Of a DNA stretch of 64,000 nucleotides, positions 8,955 to 16,914 are shown one piece after another; position 1 is the stretch's first letter, and each line of letters starts with the position of its first letter. Origin of the DNA: Rhodobacter sp. SGA-6-6 (GTDB taxonomy: Bacteria > Pseudomonadota > Alphaproteobacteria > Rhodobacterales > Rhodobacteraceae); NCBI RefSeq assembly GCF_011043545.1, contig NZ_JAAKGP010000003.1, positions 248,001 through 312,000 of the forward strand, written 5' to 3'. A program made the translations under genes and the position numbers. A model generated the notes under the pieces. That model searched no databases. It had not been told where the DNA came from and saw only the letters and a list, made by a program, of their open reading frames with translations.

Positions 8955-8982
8955 AAACGGCGGCTCCGAAGGGCCGCCGTTT
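8955..8982. terminator. Bidirectional terminator-like hairpin between ribE and carD
   Basis: A 10-bp perfect stem (AAACGGCGGC with GCCGCCGTTT) closes an 8-nt loop. Short T and A runs flank it on each side, so it could stop transcription from both convergent genes. The direct repeat GGACAGCGA occurs just upstream (about 8900-8925). Confidence 0.65.
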
Positions 8983-9004
8983 CCGCATTCCTGATCCGCA
9001 AGCC

Positions 9005-9514
9005 TCAGGCGGCGCGGCTCAGCAGCACGTCGTCCACCTTCTTCTGCGCGGCGGGCGGTTCCAGCCCGGCAACGGCGGCCACTTCGCGGGTCAGCCGTTC
9101 CAGCGCCGCCTCGTAGAGCTGGCGCTCGGAATAGGACTGCTCGCGCTGGTCGTCGGTGCGGTGCAGGTCGCGGACCACCTCGGCGATGGCCATCAGGTCG
9201 CCCGAGTTGATCTTCTGTTCGTATTCCTGCGCCCGGCGCGACCACATCAGCCGCTTGACCTTGGCCTTGCCCTTCAGCGTGTCCAGCGCCTTCGACACCA
9301 CGTCGGGGGCCGAGAGCGGGCGCATCCCGATCTCGGTCGCCTTGTGGGTGGGCACCCGCAGGGTCATCTTGTCCTTCTCGAAATGGATGACGAACAACTC
9401 CAGCCGGAAGCCGGCGATTTCCTGTTCCTCGATGGACAGGATCTTGCCGACGCCATGGGCGGGATAGACGACGAACTCGTTGGGACGGAACTCGGGCTTC
9501 TTCGACTTGGTCAT
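9005..9514 (-). CDS. carD: CarD family transcriptional regulator
   Basis: 169 residues. Residues 8-70 match the RNA-polymerase-interacting Tudor-like domain (FRPNEFVVYPAHGVGKI ... LFVIHFEKDKMTLRVPTHKA). The C-terminal half is the helical DNA-binding part (RRAQEYEQKINSGD ... LYEAALERLTREVAAV). CarD binds the polymerase beta subunit and stabilises open complexes, notably at promoters lacking a good -7 T in alphaproteobacteria. It is the last gene of the minus-strand run that starts at 14126, but a 312-bp gap with its own promoter suggests separate transcription. Confidence 0.95.
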   Translation of the reverse strand: MTKSKKPEFRPNEFVVYPAHGVGKILSIEEQEIAGFRLELFVIHFEKDKMTLRVPTHKATEIGMRPLSAPDVVSKALDTLKGKAKVKRLMWSRRAQEYEQKINSGDLMAIAEVVRDLHRTDDQREQSYSERQLYEAALERLTREVAAVAGLEPPAAQKKVDDVLLSRAA

Positions 9515-9667
9515 TCAGTCTCTTCCTCGGGGCGGAGCCAACCGCGACAACTGCCGCCCTGCCGAAGACGATGCCTTCGGCCAGATGGCGGCCATGTCAC
9601 GAAATTTCCTGTCCCAGGCGAGCAGCTCTGAGGCAGGCGGAAGTCTCCAGTGGATTTCTGTGAAGAT

Positions 9668-9696
9668 CATATAACACAGAATCGGCCCGATTCCAA
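9668..9696 (-). promoter_or_regulatory. Putative sigma70-type promoter of carD
   Basis: On the minus strand, TTGGAA (9691-9696) and TATATG (9668-9673) are separated by exactly 17 bp. They stand about 150 bp before the carD start codon in a comparatively AT-rich patch. The rest of the 312-bp gap (9515-9826) holds a small CCCCTGCGGGG hairpin just after fdxA and no gene that I can support. Confidence 0.45.
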
Positions 9697-9826
9697 CGGG
9701 CACGCGCGGCGAGGCAAGGCGCAGGGGCGCCTGATCCGCAAGGGAAATCCGCCAATGTCACGAAAAACGGACGCCGCGTTTGCGAATCGTGAACAGGTTC
9801 AGCGACTCACCCCCTGCGGGGCGGGC

Positions 9827-10165
9827 TCAGTCGCCGGTGCCGGGCGCCTCGGAGAAATACTTCTGCAACTTGTTCGGTTCGCCGTCGCGTTCCTCGTAGC
9901 CCGGCAGCGGGTCCTTCTTCTGGGTGATCACCGGCCAGACCTGGGCATATTTGCGGTTGAACTCCACCCATTCCTCCATGTCCGGCTCGGTGTCGGGACG
10001 GATGGCGTCGGCGGGGCATTCCGGTTCGCAGACGCCGCAGTCGATGCATTCGTCCGGGTGGATGACCAGGGTGTTCTCGCCTTCGTAGAAACAGTCGACC
10101 GGGCAGACCTCGACGCAGTCGGTGTATTTGCAGGCGATGCAGTTGTCGGTGACGACATAGGTCAT
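9827..10165 (-). CDS. fdxA: 7Fe ferredoxin FdxA
   Basis: 112-residue ferredoxin. Cysteines 9, 17 and 21 and then 40, 43, 46 and 50 give the 7Fe pattern (one [3Fe-4S] and one [4Fe-4S] cluster), with Cys12 replacing no ligand. The C-terminal extension (about residues 60-112) is typical of the Azotobacter FdI-like/FdxA group. It serves as a soluble low-potential electron carrier. Placement between the S4 protein and carD recurs in Rhodobacterales; a functional link to them is not evident. Confidence 0.94.
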   Translation of the reverse strand: MTYVVTDNCIACKYTDCVEVCPVDCFYEGENTLVIHPDECIDCGVCEPECPADAIRPDTEPDMEEWVEFNRKYAQVWPVITQKKDPLPGYEERDGEPNKLQKYFSEAPGTGD

Positions 10166-10242
10166 GGTCGGGTTCCGGCGCGGATGGCGTGAGCCGATTG
10201 GCTTGGCGGGTGCTCAGGGTCTAGCTAGTCCAGCCCTGCGGA

Positions 10243-10575
10243 TCATTCAAGCGGCCCCGGTGCCGCAGCGGGCGCGTCGAGGTCAATAAAGAGCGTCGTC
10301 GCCTCCGAGGCCGGGCCGCGGCGGACGCCCGTTCCGAGAATTCTTATAAGCCGGATATTTCTTCCCTGCGGGAAGGTCAGCACGTCGCTGGGGCCGACCT
10401 CGCGCGAGGGGCGGGCGACCGGCTGGCCGTTCACCCGGACATGGCCCTCTTCCACCACCGCCGCCGCCAGGCTGCGGGTCTTGAAGAACCGCGCCTGCCA
10501 GAGCCACTTGTCGATCCGCAGGCGGGGGGCAGGGGCGGGTTGGCCGCCCGTGTCCCTGCTGCCCGGCCCGGCCAA
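10243..10575 (-). CDS. S4-domain RNA-binding protein (Hsp15-like)
   Basis: 110 residues with an S4 domain at 18-80 (LRIDKWLWQARFFKTRSLAA ... GHVRVNGQPVARPSREV). This is the form found in the ribosome-associated heat-shock protein Hsp15, which rescues stalled 50S subunits carrying nascent chains. No ATG or GTG occurs before the domain, so translation seems to start at the TTG at 10575, four bases after the helicase stop. This implies coupling to the helicase gene. Pro/Ala-rich tails flank the domain. Confidence 0.85.
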   Translation of the reverse strand: MAGPGSRDTGGQPAPAPRLRIDKWLWQARFFKTRSLAAAVVEEGHVRVNGQPVARPSREVGPSDVLTFPQGRNIRLIRILGTGVRRGPASEATTLFIDLDAPAAAPGPLE

Positions 10576-10578
10576 GCG

Positions 10579-13500
10579 TCAGACCTTGCCCTTCAGCGCC
10601 AGCAGGGCGGCGAAGGGGTTGTCGGGGTCGATGGGCTTTTCGGCGCGCGGGGGACGGGCCTCGAACTTGCGTTCGCGAGGGGCGTCCTTGGCGCCGTCGC
10701 GCTTGCCCTTGGGCCCGGGCTTGCCGCCCTTGCCGTGGAAGTCCTTGCGGCCCTCGCCCTCTTTCCGCTCGCCGCGCGGGCGGTCGCCCTGCGGCTTGTC
10801 GCCCCGGGGCCTGTCTCCCTGCGGCCTGTCTCCCTGAGGTCGTTCCCGGCGGGGCTGGCCTTCGGGGCGCGGCCCGCGTTCGGGGCGCTGGAAGCGGGGG
10901 CGGGGCGCCCAGGTGAAGGTGAAGAACACCTCCATCTCGGCCGGTGCAGCCTCCTCGCCGGCCTCGGCGGGCGGCGCCTCGGGCTCGTCCGGCACCGGCG
11001 CCAGCAGCGAGACCTCTTCCGGGATCGGCTGGCCTGCGGCGGCGGCGGCCTCGATGGCCTCGTCGATGGCGGCGGGCGGAACGACGGGTTCGGCCACCTT
11101 CACCTTCGGTCGCTCGCCCTTCTCGCCCTTGTAGCCGAGGCCGGCCATCAGGTCGGCGAACTGCTCCAGCGTCATGCCGGTGATCGACAGCATGTCCGGC
11201 GTCGCCTCGAAGCCCGCCCGGCTGTCCTTCTGCCGCAGGATGTCGGCCAGACGCTCCAGCATGTCGATGCGGATCGCCCGCGTCCCGGCGGGGTGGTAGC
11301 CCGACAGGGTGTAGTGCTGCTTCGGCACCTCGGCGATGTTGGGGATGGTCACCAGCCCCGGGGGCGGGCTTTCGGGGAACTCGGCCAGACCGTTCCACAG
11401 CGACCACAGCACCAGCCGCAGCCGCGTCGGCGCGGGCTTCAGCAGCGCCGGCAGGAAGACGGTATACTGGCCGAAGCGCACGCCATGCTTGCGCAGGGAG
11501 GCCCGGGCCTCCTGGTCCAGCTCCTTCACCTCCTGCGCCACCGCCTCGCGCGGCAGCACGCCGAGCGATTCCGTCAGGCGGAAGGCGAAGCCGCGGGCCA
11601 GGCCCTGCAGCGCCTCGTCCCGGCCAAGGGCCAGCAGCGGCTCATACTGTGCGGCCACCTTGCGGTCGATGAAATGCTGCAGGCGGCGGCGGACCTTCTC
11701 GGCCACCTCCTCGCCCGCTTCCTCGTCCACGAAAGGCTCGACCGAGGGTTTCAGCGGATCGGCGCCCTTCACCAGCTTGCCCACCGCGGAAGAGCCCCAC
11801 ATCAGGCCGCCCTGTTCGGTGAAGTCCATCTCGGTGTCCGGCGCGTTGTAGAAACGGTCGGCGCGCAGCGAGAACTCCGGCCGCAAGGCGGCGATGGCGG
11901 CCTGGCGCAGGGTCTTGCCCTCGTCGGCGGAGACGGTGGAATCCTGCTGGAAGCGGAAGCCTTCCAGCCGCCCGACGAACTGCCCCTCCACGGTCACTTC
12001 GCCCCGGTTCTCGCCCTTGTCGTTCACCTCGGCCACGAGGTCCTCCTTCTGCTTCAACCGCCGCAGCAGCACGGATGTGCGCCGGTCGACAAATCGTTGC
12101 GTCAGCGCGGCATGGAGCGCATCCGACAGCCGGTCTTCTACAGCGCGGGTCTCCTCGCGCCAATGCGATTCGTCATCCACCCAGTTCCGCCGCTGGGTGA
12201 CGTAGGTCCATGTGCGGATATGCGCCAACCGGCGCGACAATGTGTCGATGTCGCCGGTGGTCTTGTCGATCCGCTCGATGGCCTTGGCCAGCCAGTCCGA
12301 GGGGATGCGGCCGCCGCCGATCCCGCGGCCGCAGAGGAAGTCGAAGATGCGGGCGAGAAGGGCGAAATGGTCGGACTCCGCGCCGTTGCGGAAATCCGGG
12401 ATGCGGCAGACATCCCAGAGGAGCCGCACCCGTTTCGCATCGGTCACCCGGGCCGTGACCTCGGGCATCGCCGACAGCGCCTTCAGCGCCAGCACGTCGT
12501 CGGCATCCCGGGCGCGGCTGAGCCAGTCGTTCGAGGTCGGCGCCTCCAGGCTGCGGATCAGCCGTTCGGAGGAGCCGAAGTCGAGATCGGCGTTGCGCCA
12601 CATCAGCTTCTTCACCGGGGCGAAGCGGTGGCTCTCGATGGCCTCCACCAGGTCTTCATCGAAGGGCCGGGCCTCGCCGGTGACGCCGAAGGTGCCGTCC
12701 TCGGTATGCCGCCCGGCGCGGCCGGCGATCTGGCCGATCTCCTGCGCGGTCAGCGGCCGCATCCGCCGCCCGTCGAATTTCGAGGTGGAGGAGAAGGCGA
12801 CATGCTTGATGTCGAGATTCAGCCCCATGCCGATAGCATCGGTGGCGACCAGGTAATCCACCTCGCCCGACTGGTAGAGCGCGACCTGCGCGTTCCGGGT
12901 GCGGGGGGACAGCGCCCCCATCACCACCGCGCAACCGCCCTTCTGCCGCCGGATCAGTTCGGCGATGGCATAGACGTTTTCGACGGAAAACCCGACGATG
13001 GCCGACCGCGGCGGCATCCGGCTGATCTTCTTCGATCCGGCATAGCTCAGCGTCGAGAAGCGGTCGCGCTTCACATAGGAATGCTGGTGGACGAGGCCCG
13101 AGATGGCGCCCCGCATGGTGTCGGCGCCAAGGAACAGCGTCTCCACCAGCCCGCGGGCGTGCAGCAGCCGGTCGGTGAAGACATGCCCCCGCTCCGGGTC
13201 GGCGCAGAGCTGGATCTCGTCGACGCAGACGAAATCGGCGCCGATCTCCTGCGGCATCGCCTCGGTGGTGCAGACCCAGTATTGGGTGCGGTCGGGGACG
13301 ATCCGCTCCTCCCCCGTCACCAGCGCCACGGTGGAGGGGCCGATGCGGGCGACGATGCGGTCGTAGACCTCGCGCGCCAGAAGACGCAGCGGCAGGCCCA
13401 TGACGCCGGTGCGATGGGTCAGCATCCGCTCGATCGCGTGATGGGTCTTGCCGGTGTTCGTCGGCCCGAGGACCGCCGTCACCCGCCCCGCGGATAGCAT
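10579..13500 (-). CDS. SUV3-like DEAD-box RNA helicase with disordered tail
   Basis: 973 residues, resembling the mitochondrial SUV3 degradosome helicase. Walker A GPTNTGKT is at 12-19 and is followed by the SUV3-type GLPLRLLAREVYDRI. The DExx motif is CVDEIQLCADPERGHVFTDR, and motif VI is EIGQIAGRAGRH. The middle part is helical (SUV3 C-terminal-like). The last ~110 residues are low-complexity (repeated GDRPQ/GDRPRG units, K/R/G-rich) and end in DPDNPFAALLALKGKV. It probably unwinds structured RNA during decay (inference from the family). It starts 5 bp after the TPR gene. The ATG at 13500 places Walker A at the normal distance from the N-terminus. Confidence 0.9.
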   Translation of the reverse strand: MLSAGRVTAVLGPTNTGKTHHAIERMLTHRTGVMGLPLRLLAREVYDRIVARIGPSTVALVTGEERIVPDRTQYWVCTTEAMPQEIGADFVCVDEIQLCADPERGHVFTDRLLHARGLVETLFLGADTMRGAISGLVHQHSYVKRDRFSTLSYAGSKKISRMPPRSAIVGFSVENVYAIAELIRRQKGGCAVVMGALSPRTRNAQVALYQSGEVDYLVATDAIGMGLNLDIKHVAFSSTSKFDGRRMRPLTAQEIGQIAGRAGRHTEDGTFGVTGEARPFDEDLVEAIESHRFAPVKKLMWRNADLDFGSSERLIRSLEAPTSNDWLSRARDADDVLALKALSAMPEVTARVTDAKRVRLLWDVCRIPDFRNGAESDHFALLARIFDFLCGRGIGGGRIPSDWLAKAIERIDKTTGDIDTLSRRLAHIRTWTYVTQRRNWVDDESHWREETRAVEDRLSDALHAALTQRFVDRRTSVLLRRLKQKEDLVAEVNDKGENRGEVTVEGQFVGRLEGFRFQQDSTVSADEGKTLRQAAIAALRPEFSLRADRFYNAPDTEMDFTEQGGLMWGSSAVGKLVKGADPLKPSVEPFVDEEAGEEVAEKVRRRLQHFIDRKVAAQYEPLLALGRDEALQGLARGFAFRLTESLGVLPREAVAQEVKELDQEARASLRKHGVRFGQYTVFLPALLKPAPTRLRLVLWSLWNGLAEFPESPPPGLVTIPNIAEVPKQHYTLSGYHPAGTRAIRIDMLERLADILRQKDSRAGFEATPDMLSITGMTLEQFADLMAGLGYKGEKGERPKVKVAEPVVPPAAIDEAIEAAAAAGQPIPEEVSLLAPVPDEPEAPPAEAGEEAAPAEMEVFFTFTWAPRPRFQRPERGPRPEGQPRRERPQGDRPQGDRPRGDKPQGDRPRGERKEGEGRKDFHGKGGKPGPKGKRDGAKDAPRERKFEARPPRAEKPIDPDNPFAALLALKGKV

Positions 13501-13505
13501 CGGGA

Positions 13506-14126
13506 TTACAGCTCCTGCCCCTCGAGGGTCTTCGCCAGCCGGTCGATGGCGTCGTTTACGTCGGCGAGGTGCGGATGTATAGCCTGCACCGCCCGATAGA
13601 CCTCCAGCGCCTTCTCCGGCCTGTCGCTTTCCTCCAAGAGCATCCCCAGCGTCGCCAGCGCGTCGAAGTTGCGCGGATCGGCCTCCAGCACATGCGCCAG
13701 ATCGGCCAGCGCCGGGCCGATCTCGCCGGCGGCGTAATAGGCCGCCGCCCGGGCGTGGTAGCCTTCGGCGAAATCGGGGGCATGGTCGACCAGCGCGGTC
13801 AGATGCTCGATCGCCGCCGGGATGTTGCCGGCCGACAGCGCGTCCGCGCCCCGCTGCAACAGCAGGTCCATCGCCGGCGAGCCGGACTTCGACCATTCGA
13901 TGCGGATCTCCGCCTCGATCCGCCCGGCCTCTGCGGCATCCTCGGCCTGCGCCAGCCGGGTATAGAGGTCGTCCAGCTTGGCCTGCCCGGTCAGCGGCGG
14001 CGGCGCGGGAACCTCGATGGCGGGCACGTCCTCGGGCGCCTCCTGCGCCAGCGCGGGGGCGCAGGCGAGAAAGACCGGCAGAAGTGCCGCAACGATACGA
14101 TTGTGTAACCCCGGGCTGGCTCTCAT
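13506..14126 (-). CDS. Secreted TPR-repeat protein
   Basis: 206 residues. A signal peptide (residues 1-28, ending APALAQ) is followed by a short acidic/Pro linker and about three tetratricopeptide motifs (MDLLLQRGADALSAGNIPAA; GYHARAAAYYAAGEIGPALA; FDALATLGMLLEESDRPEKA). It is probably periplasmic and acts as a protein-binding scaffold; no specific partner can be named. The ATG at 14126 is chosen because it begins the signal peptide. The stop lies 5 bp before the helicase start, so the two are likely co-transcribed. Confidence 0.82.
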   Translation of the reverse strand: MRASPGLHNRIVAALLPVFLACAPALAQEAPEDVPAIEVPAPPPLTGQAKLDDLYTRLAQAEDAAEAGRIEAEIRIEWSKSGSPAMDLLLQRGADALSAGNIPAAIEHLTALVDHAPDFAEGYHARAAAYYAAGEIGPALADLAHVLEADPRNFDALATLGMLLEESDRPEKALEVYRAVQAIHPHLADVNDAIDRLAKTLEGQEL

Positions 14127-14193
14127 ATGGAGATGGTAGCCGAACGGCAGGGGAATGCCAGAGGCGGATGGGTCACGAAAGGGAGACTTGGGG

Positions 14194-14481
14194 ATGAGCA
14201 CGGTGATCGATAAGGCTGTGGAGCAGCTGTCGGAGAAGGTGTCGGGCGGCTTCGACGGTGTTGCGAAATTCGTCATTCAGGGCGAGGGAGCGATCATGCT
14301 GGACGGCACGGGCGTGCGGGCGGGCGACGAGGAGGCGGATGTCACCCTGACCGCCAGCGCCGAGGTGTTCAAGGCCATCCTCGACGGCGAGATGAACCCG
14401 ACCATGGCCTTCATGACCGGCAAGCTGTCGGTCGACGGCTCGATGGGTCTGGCGATGAAGCTGGGGTCCGTGCTGTCGTGA
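14194..14481 (+). CDS. SCP2 sterol-binding domain protein
   Basis: 95 residues, a minimal SCP2-like domain: FDGVAKFVIQGEGAIMLDGTGV, then DEEADVTLTASAEVFKAILDG, then MNPTMAFMTGKLSVDGSMG. Bacterial members bind lipids or acyl chains in a hydrophobic tunnel; the ligand is unknown. The start at 14194 has AAAGGGAG upstream. Its TGA overlaps the GTG of the next gene by the classic GTGA arrangement, so it is coupled to the hydrolase. Confidence 0.88.
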   Translation: MSTVIDKAVEQLSEKVSGGFDGVAKFVIQGEGAIMLDGTGVRAGDEEADVTLTASAEVFKAILDGEMNPTMAFMTGKLSVDGSMGLAMKLGSVLS

Positions 14482-15428
14482 ACGCTCCCTTCGCCCCGCA
14501 GCCTGCCCCCTTCCACGCCGCGCTGGCCGATGGCCCGCCGGGCGGGCGGGCCTATTGGCTGCGCGCGGCGGACGGGGTGCGGATACGGGCGGGGCTGTGG
14601 GGCGGCGGGTCGAAGGGCACCGTGGTCCTGCTGCCCGGCCGCACGGAATATGTCGAGAAATACGGCCGCGCCGCCGCCGACCTTGTGGCGCGCGGCTGGT
14701 CGGTCGCCACTTTGGACTGGCGCGGGCAGGGGCTGGCCGACCGGCTGCTGCCCGACCCGATGTCCGGCCATGTGCGGGATTTCGACGACTATCAGCGCGA
14801 TCTGGATGCCCTGCTGGCGCTGGTGGCCGAGCAGGGGCTGCCGGGGCCGCTGATGCTGATGGGTCATTCGATGGGCGGCTGCATCGCGCTGCGGGCGCTG
14901 CACCGGGGCTTGGGCTTCCGCGCGGCGGTGTTCTCGGCGCCGATGTGGGGGATCATGATGGCGGCCTGGCTGCGCCCGCTGGCGCAGGTGGTCTCGGCGC
15001 TGGCCGGGCCTTTCGGCCAGGCGCATCGCTACGCGCCGGGGACCGCGGCGGTGTCCTATGTCGCCGAGGCGGAATTCGCCGGCAACGTGCTGACCACCGA
15101 CCGCGAGATGTGGGACTACATGAAGGCGCAGGTTCTGGCCGAGCCCGCCCTCGGCCTCGGCGGCCCCTCGATGGGCTGGCTGCGCGCCGCGCTGAGCGAA
15201 TGCGCCGCGCTGATGGCGCGGCCGGCGCCGGACCTGCCGGCGCTCTGCGTGCTCGGCACCGCCGAGAAGGTGGTGGACCCGGCGCCGATCCACCTGCGGA
15301 TGCAAAGCTGGCCGAAGGGCCGGCTGGACCTCTACCCCGGGGCGGAGCACGAGATCATGATGGAGGGCCCGGCCATCCGCGCCCGGTTCTTCGACGCTTC
15401 GGCAGGGTTGTTCGACGCCAGCCGCTGA
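14478..15428 (+). CDS. Alpha/beta hydrolase (lysophospholipase-like)
   Basis: 316-residue serine hydrolase of the Hydrolase_4/PldB type. VVLLPGRTEYVEKYGRAA and LDWRGQGLADR precede the nucleophile elbow MLMGHSMGGCIALRAL (Ser in GHSMG). The later VLGTAEKVVDP (Asp) and GAEHEIMME (His) complete a plausible triad. The likely substrate is a lysophospholipid or monoacylglycerol, which fits its coupling to an SCP2 lipid-binding gene (inference). It starts with GTG at 14478 inside the SCP2 stop. Confidence 0.87.
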   Translation: MNAPFAPQPAPFHAALADGPPGGRAYWLRAADGVRIRAGLWGGGSKGTVVLLPGRTEYVEKYGRAAADLVARGWSVATLDWRGQGLADRLLPDPMSGHVRDFDDYQRDLDALLALVAEQGLPGPLMLMGHSMGGCIALRALHRGLGFRAAVFSAPMWGIMMAAWLRPLAQVVSALAGPFGQAHRYAPGTAAVSYVAEAEFAGNVLTTDREMWDYMKAQVLAEPALGLGGPSMGWLRAALSECAALMARPAPDLPALCVLGTAEKVVDPAPIHLRMQSWPKGRLDLYPGAEHEIMMEGPAIRARFFDASAGLFDASR

Positions 15429-15478
15429 ACGAATTTTCGTCGAAAATTCGTGCCTTACGGGTTTTCGGTGAAAACCCG
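15429..15478. repeat. Pair of short palindromes between convergent genes
   Basis: Two hairpins in tandem: ACGAATTTTC and its complement around GTC (15429-15451), and CGGGTTTTC / GAAAACCCG around a 3-nt loop (15458-15478). They fill the gap between the convergent hydrolase and META-domain genes. The first has the TTCGNCGAA core shared by other gene-end palindromes in this window. They could terminate transcription in both directions. Confidence 0.7.
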
Positions 15479-15479
15479 A

Positions 15480-15890
15480 TCAGTCGCCGCAGGTGATGCA
15501 GGTCTCGTCGTCCGGGTCGCGGGCGAACTCCAGCACCCGCCCCTCCGGCCCGATCAGGAACAGGTGCTCCTCGGCCACCTCGGCATGGGTCGTCGCCTGC
15601 AGCGCCTCGAAATAGGCCGCTTCCGCCTCCAGCGCCGCGCAGGCCATCCTGGTCGCGCCAAGGGCCGACAGCGCGATCTCCGGCAATTCGCCGCCGTAGC
15701 TGCCGAAATAGCGGTTGCAGGGCGCCTTGCCGGAAACCTTGCCGTCGGCGGTGAAGACGATGGTCGTGCCGGCGGCGGCGCGGCTGCCGTCGATACCGAC
15801 CAGCGTCCATTCGCCGCCGATCGCGGTGGCGAGGGCAGGGGTGCAGGCGGCGGCGAGGGCAAGCGTCAGGGCGGGAAGCAGGCGGGTCAT
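15480..15890 (-). CDS. META-domain (HslJ-like) secreted protein
   Basis: 136 residues. The N-terminal signal peptide (MTRLLPALTLALAAACTPALA) includes a possible lipobox AAAC. Then follows a META domain: GGEWTLVGIDGSRAAAGTTI, GKAPCNRYFGSYGG, ATRMACAALEAEAAYFEAL. E. coli HslJ and related proteins are linked to stress tolerance, with no enzymatic role assigned. The tail carries a C-x-x-C (DDETCITCGD) that might bind metal. The start at 15890 is set by the signal peptide. Confidence 0.82.
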   Translation of the reverse strand: MTRLLPALTLALAAACTPALATAIGGEWTLVGIDGSRAAAGTTIVFTADGKVSGKAPCNRYFGSYGGELPEIALSALGATRMACAALEAEAAYFEALQATTHAEVAEEHLFLIGPEGRVLEFARDPDDETCITCGD

Positions 15891-15928
15891 GTCAGGTCCT
15901 TTTAGGATCGTCCTGTCCCTGTGACGCA

Positions 15929-16414
15929 TCAGAAGGCCGAAGGCTTGGCCTCACGCGCCATGTGGTCGAGGACGGCATTGACGAACTTCGGCTCCTTCCC
16001 CTCCGGGAAGAAGGCCTTGGCGACATCGACATATTCGGTGATCGCCACCTTCGGCGGCGTGTCCATCTGGGTGATCTCCGCCCCCGCGGCGCGGAACAGC
16101 GCCCGCAGCACCGGGTCGATGCGGTCGATCGGCCATTTCGCCACCAGCGCCCGGTCGGTCAGCTGGTCGATGGCGGCCTGCCAGTCGACCGCCTTCTCCA
16201 CCACCGCGCGGAAGTGGTCGACATTGCCCTCGGCGAATTCGCCTTCCTCGTAGGTGGCGCCGAAGCGGTGGCTCTCGAACTCGCGGCAGACCTGGGCCAC
16301 GGTCTGGCCCGAGCTTTCCATCTGGAACAGCGCCTGCACCGCGTAAAGCCGCGCCGCCGATTTCATCCGGCGCTTCTCGGCGGTCTTGTCTGCGGTCTTG
16401 TCGGGGGGGCTCAT
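15929..16414 (-). CDS. nusB: Transcription antitermination factor NusB
   Basis: 161 residues, all-helical NusB fold: RLYAVQALFQMESSGQ near the N-terminus, and the hallmark ITEYVDVAKAFFPEGKEPKF plus VNAVLDHMAREAK near the C-terminus. NusB with NusE/S10 binds boxA RNA in rRNA antitermination. Its ATG overlaps the ribH stop by 4 bp (ATGA), giving the common ribH-nusB coupling. The charged N-terminal stretch (residues 1-16) precedes the conserved domain. Confidence 0.95.
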   Translation of the reverse strand: MSPPDKTADKTAEKRRMKSAARLYAVQALFQMESSGQTVAQVCREFESHRFGATYEEGEFAEGNVDHFRAVVEKAVDWQAAIDQLTDRALVAKWPIDRIDPVLRALFRAAGAEITQMDTPPKVAITEYVDVAKAFFPEGKEPKFVNAVLDHMAREAKPSAF

Positions 16415-16911
16415 GCGCGGAACCCGATGCCCTTGGAGGCGCCGGCCCAACCCCGCGCCAGCGCGATCAGGTGCAGCGCCGCCGCCGCTGCGCCGCCGCC
16501 CTTGTCCTGTCCGGCGGGATCGGCACGCACCTCGGCCTGCTCGATATTCTCCACCGTCAGGATGCCGTTGCCGATGCAGGCGCCCTGCAGCCCCAAGAGC
16601 GTCAGCCCGCGCGAGCTGTCGTTGCAGACGGTGTCGTAATGGGTGGTCTCGCCCCGCACCACGCAGCCGAGCGCGACATAGCCGTCGTATTTCGCCAGCC
16701 GCTCGGCCATGGCGATGGCGGAGGGGATCTCCAGCGCCCCCGGCACCTCGACCAGATCGGCCTCGGCGCCCACGGCGGCAGCCATGGCCCGGGCCCCGGC
16801 GACCAGGTTGTCGGCGATCTCCTTGTAATAGGGCGCGACGACGATCAGCAGTTTCACCGGCTTGTCGAAAGCCGGCAGCGGCAGGGTGTAATGGGTGATC
16901 GAGGCAGCCAT
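16411..16911 (-). CDS. ribH: 6,7-dimethyl-8-ribityllumazine synthase
   Basis: 166 residues of the lumazine synthase fold: VEVPGALEIPSAIAMAERL, VALGCVVRGETTHYDTVCND with the catalytic His, and GNGILTVENIEQAEVRAD. It condenses 5-amino-6-ribitylaminouracil with 3,4-dihydroxy-2-butanone 4-phosphate, the product of the gene 3 bp upstream. A variable Gly/Ala-rich stretch sits at about 135-145. It is coupled to nusB downstream. Confidence 0.95.
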   Translation of the reverse strand: MAASITHYTLPLPAFDKPVKLLIVVAPYYKEIADNLVAGARAMAAAVGAEADLVEVPGALEIPSAIAMAERLAKYDGYVALGCVVRGETTHYDTVCNDSSRGLTLLGLQGACIGNGILTVENIEQAEVRADPAGQDKGGGAAAAALHLIALARGWAGASKGIGFRA

Positions 16912-16914
16912 GGC

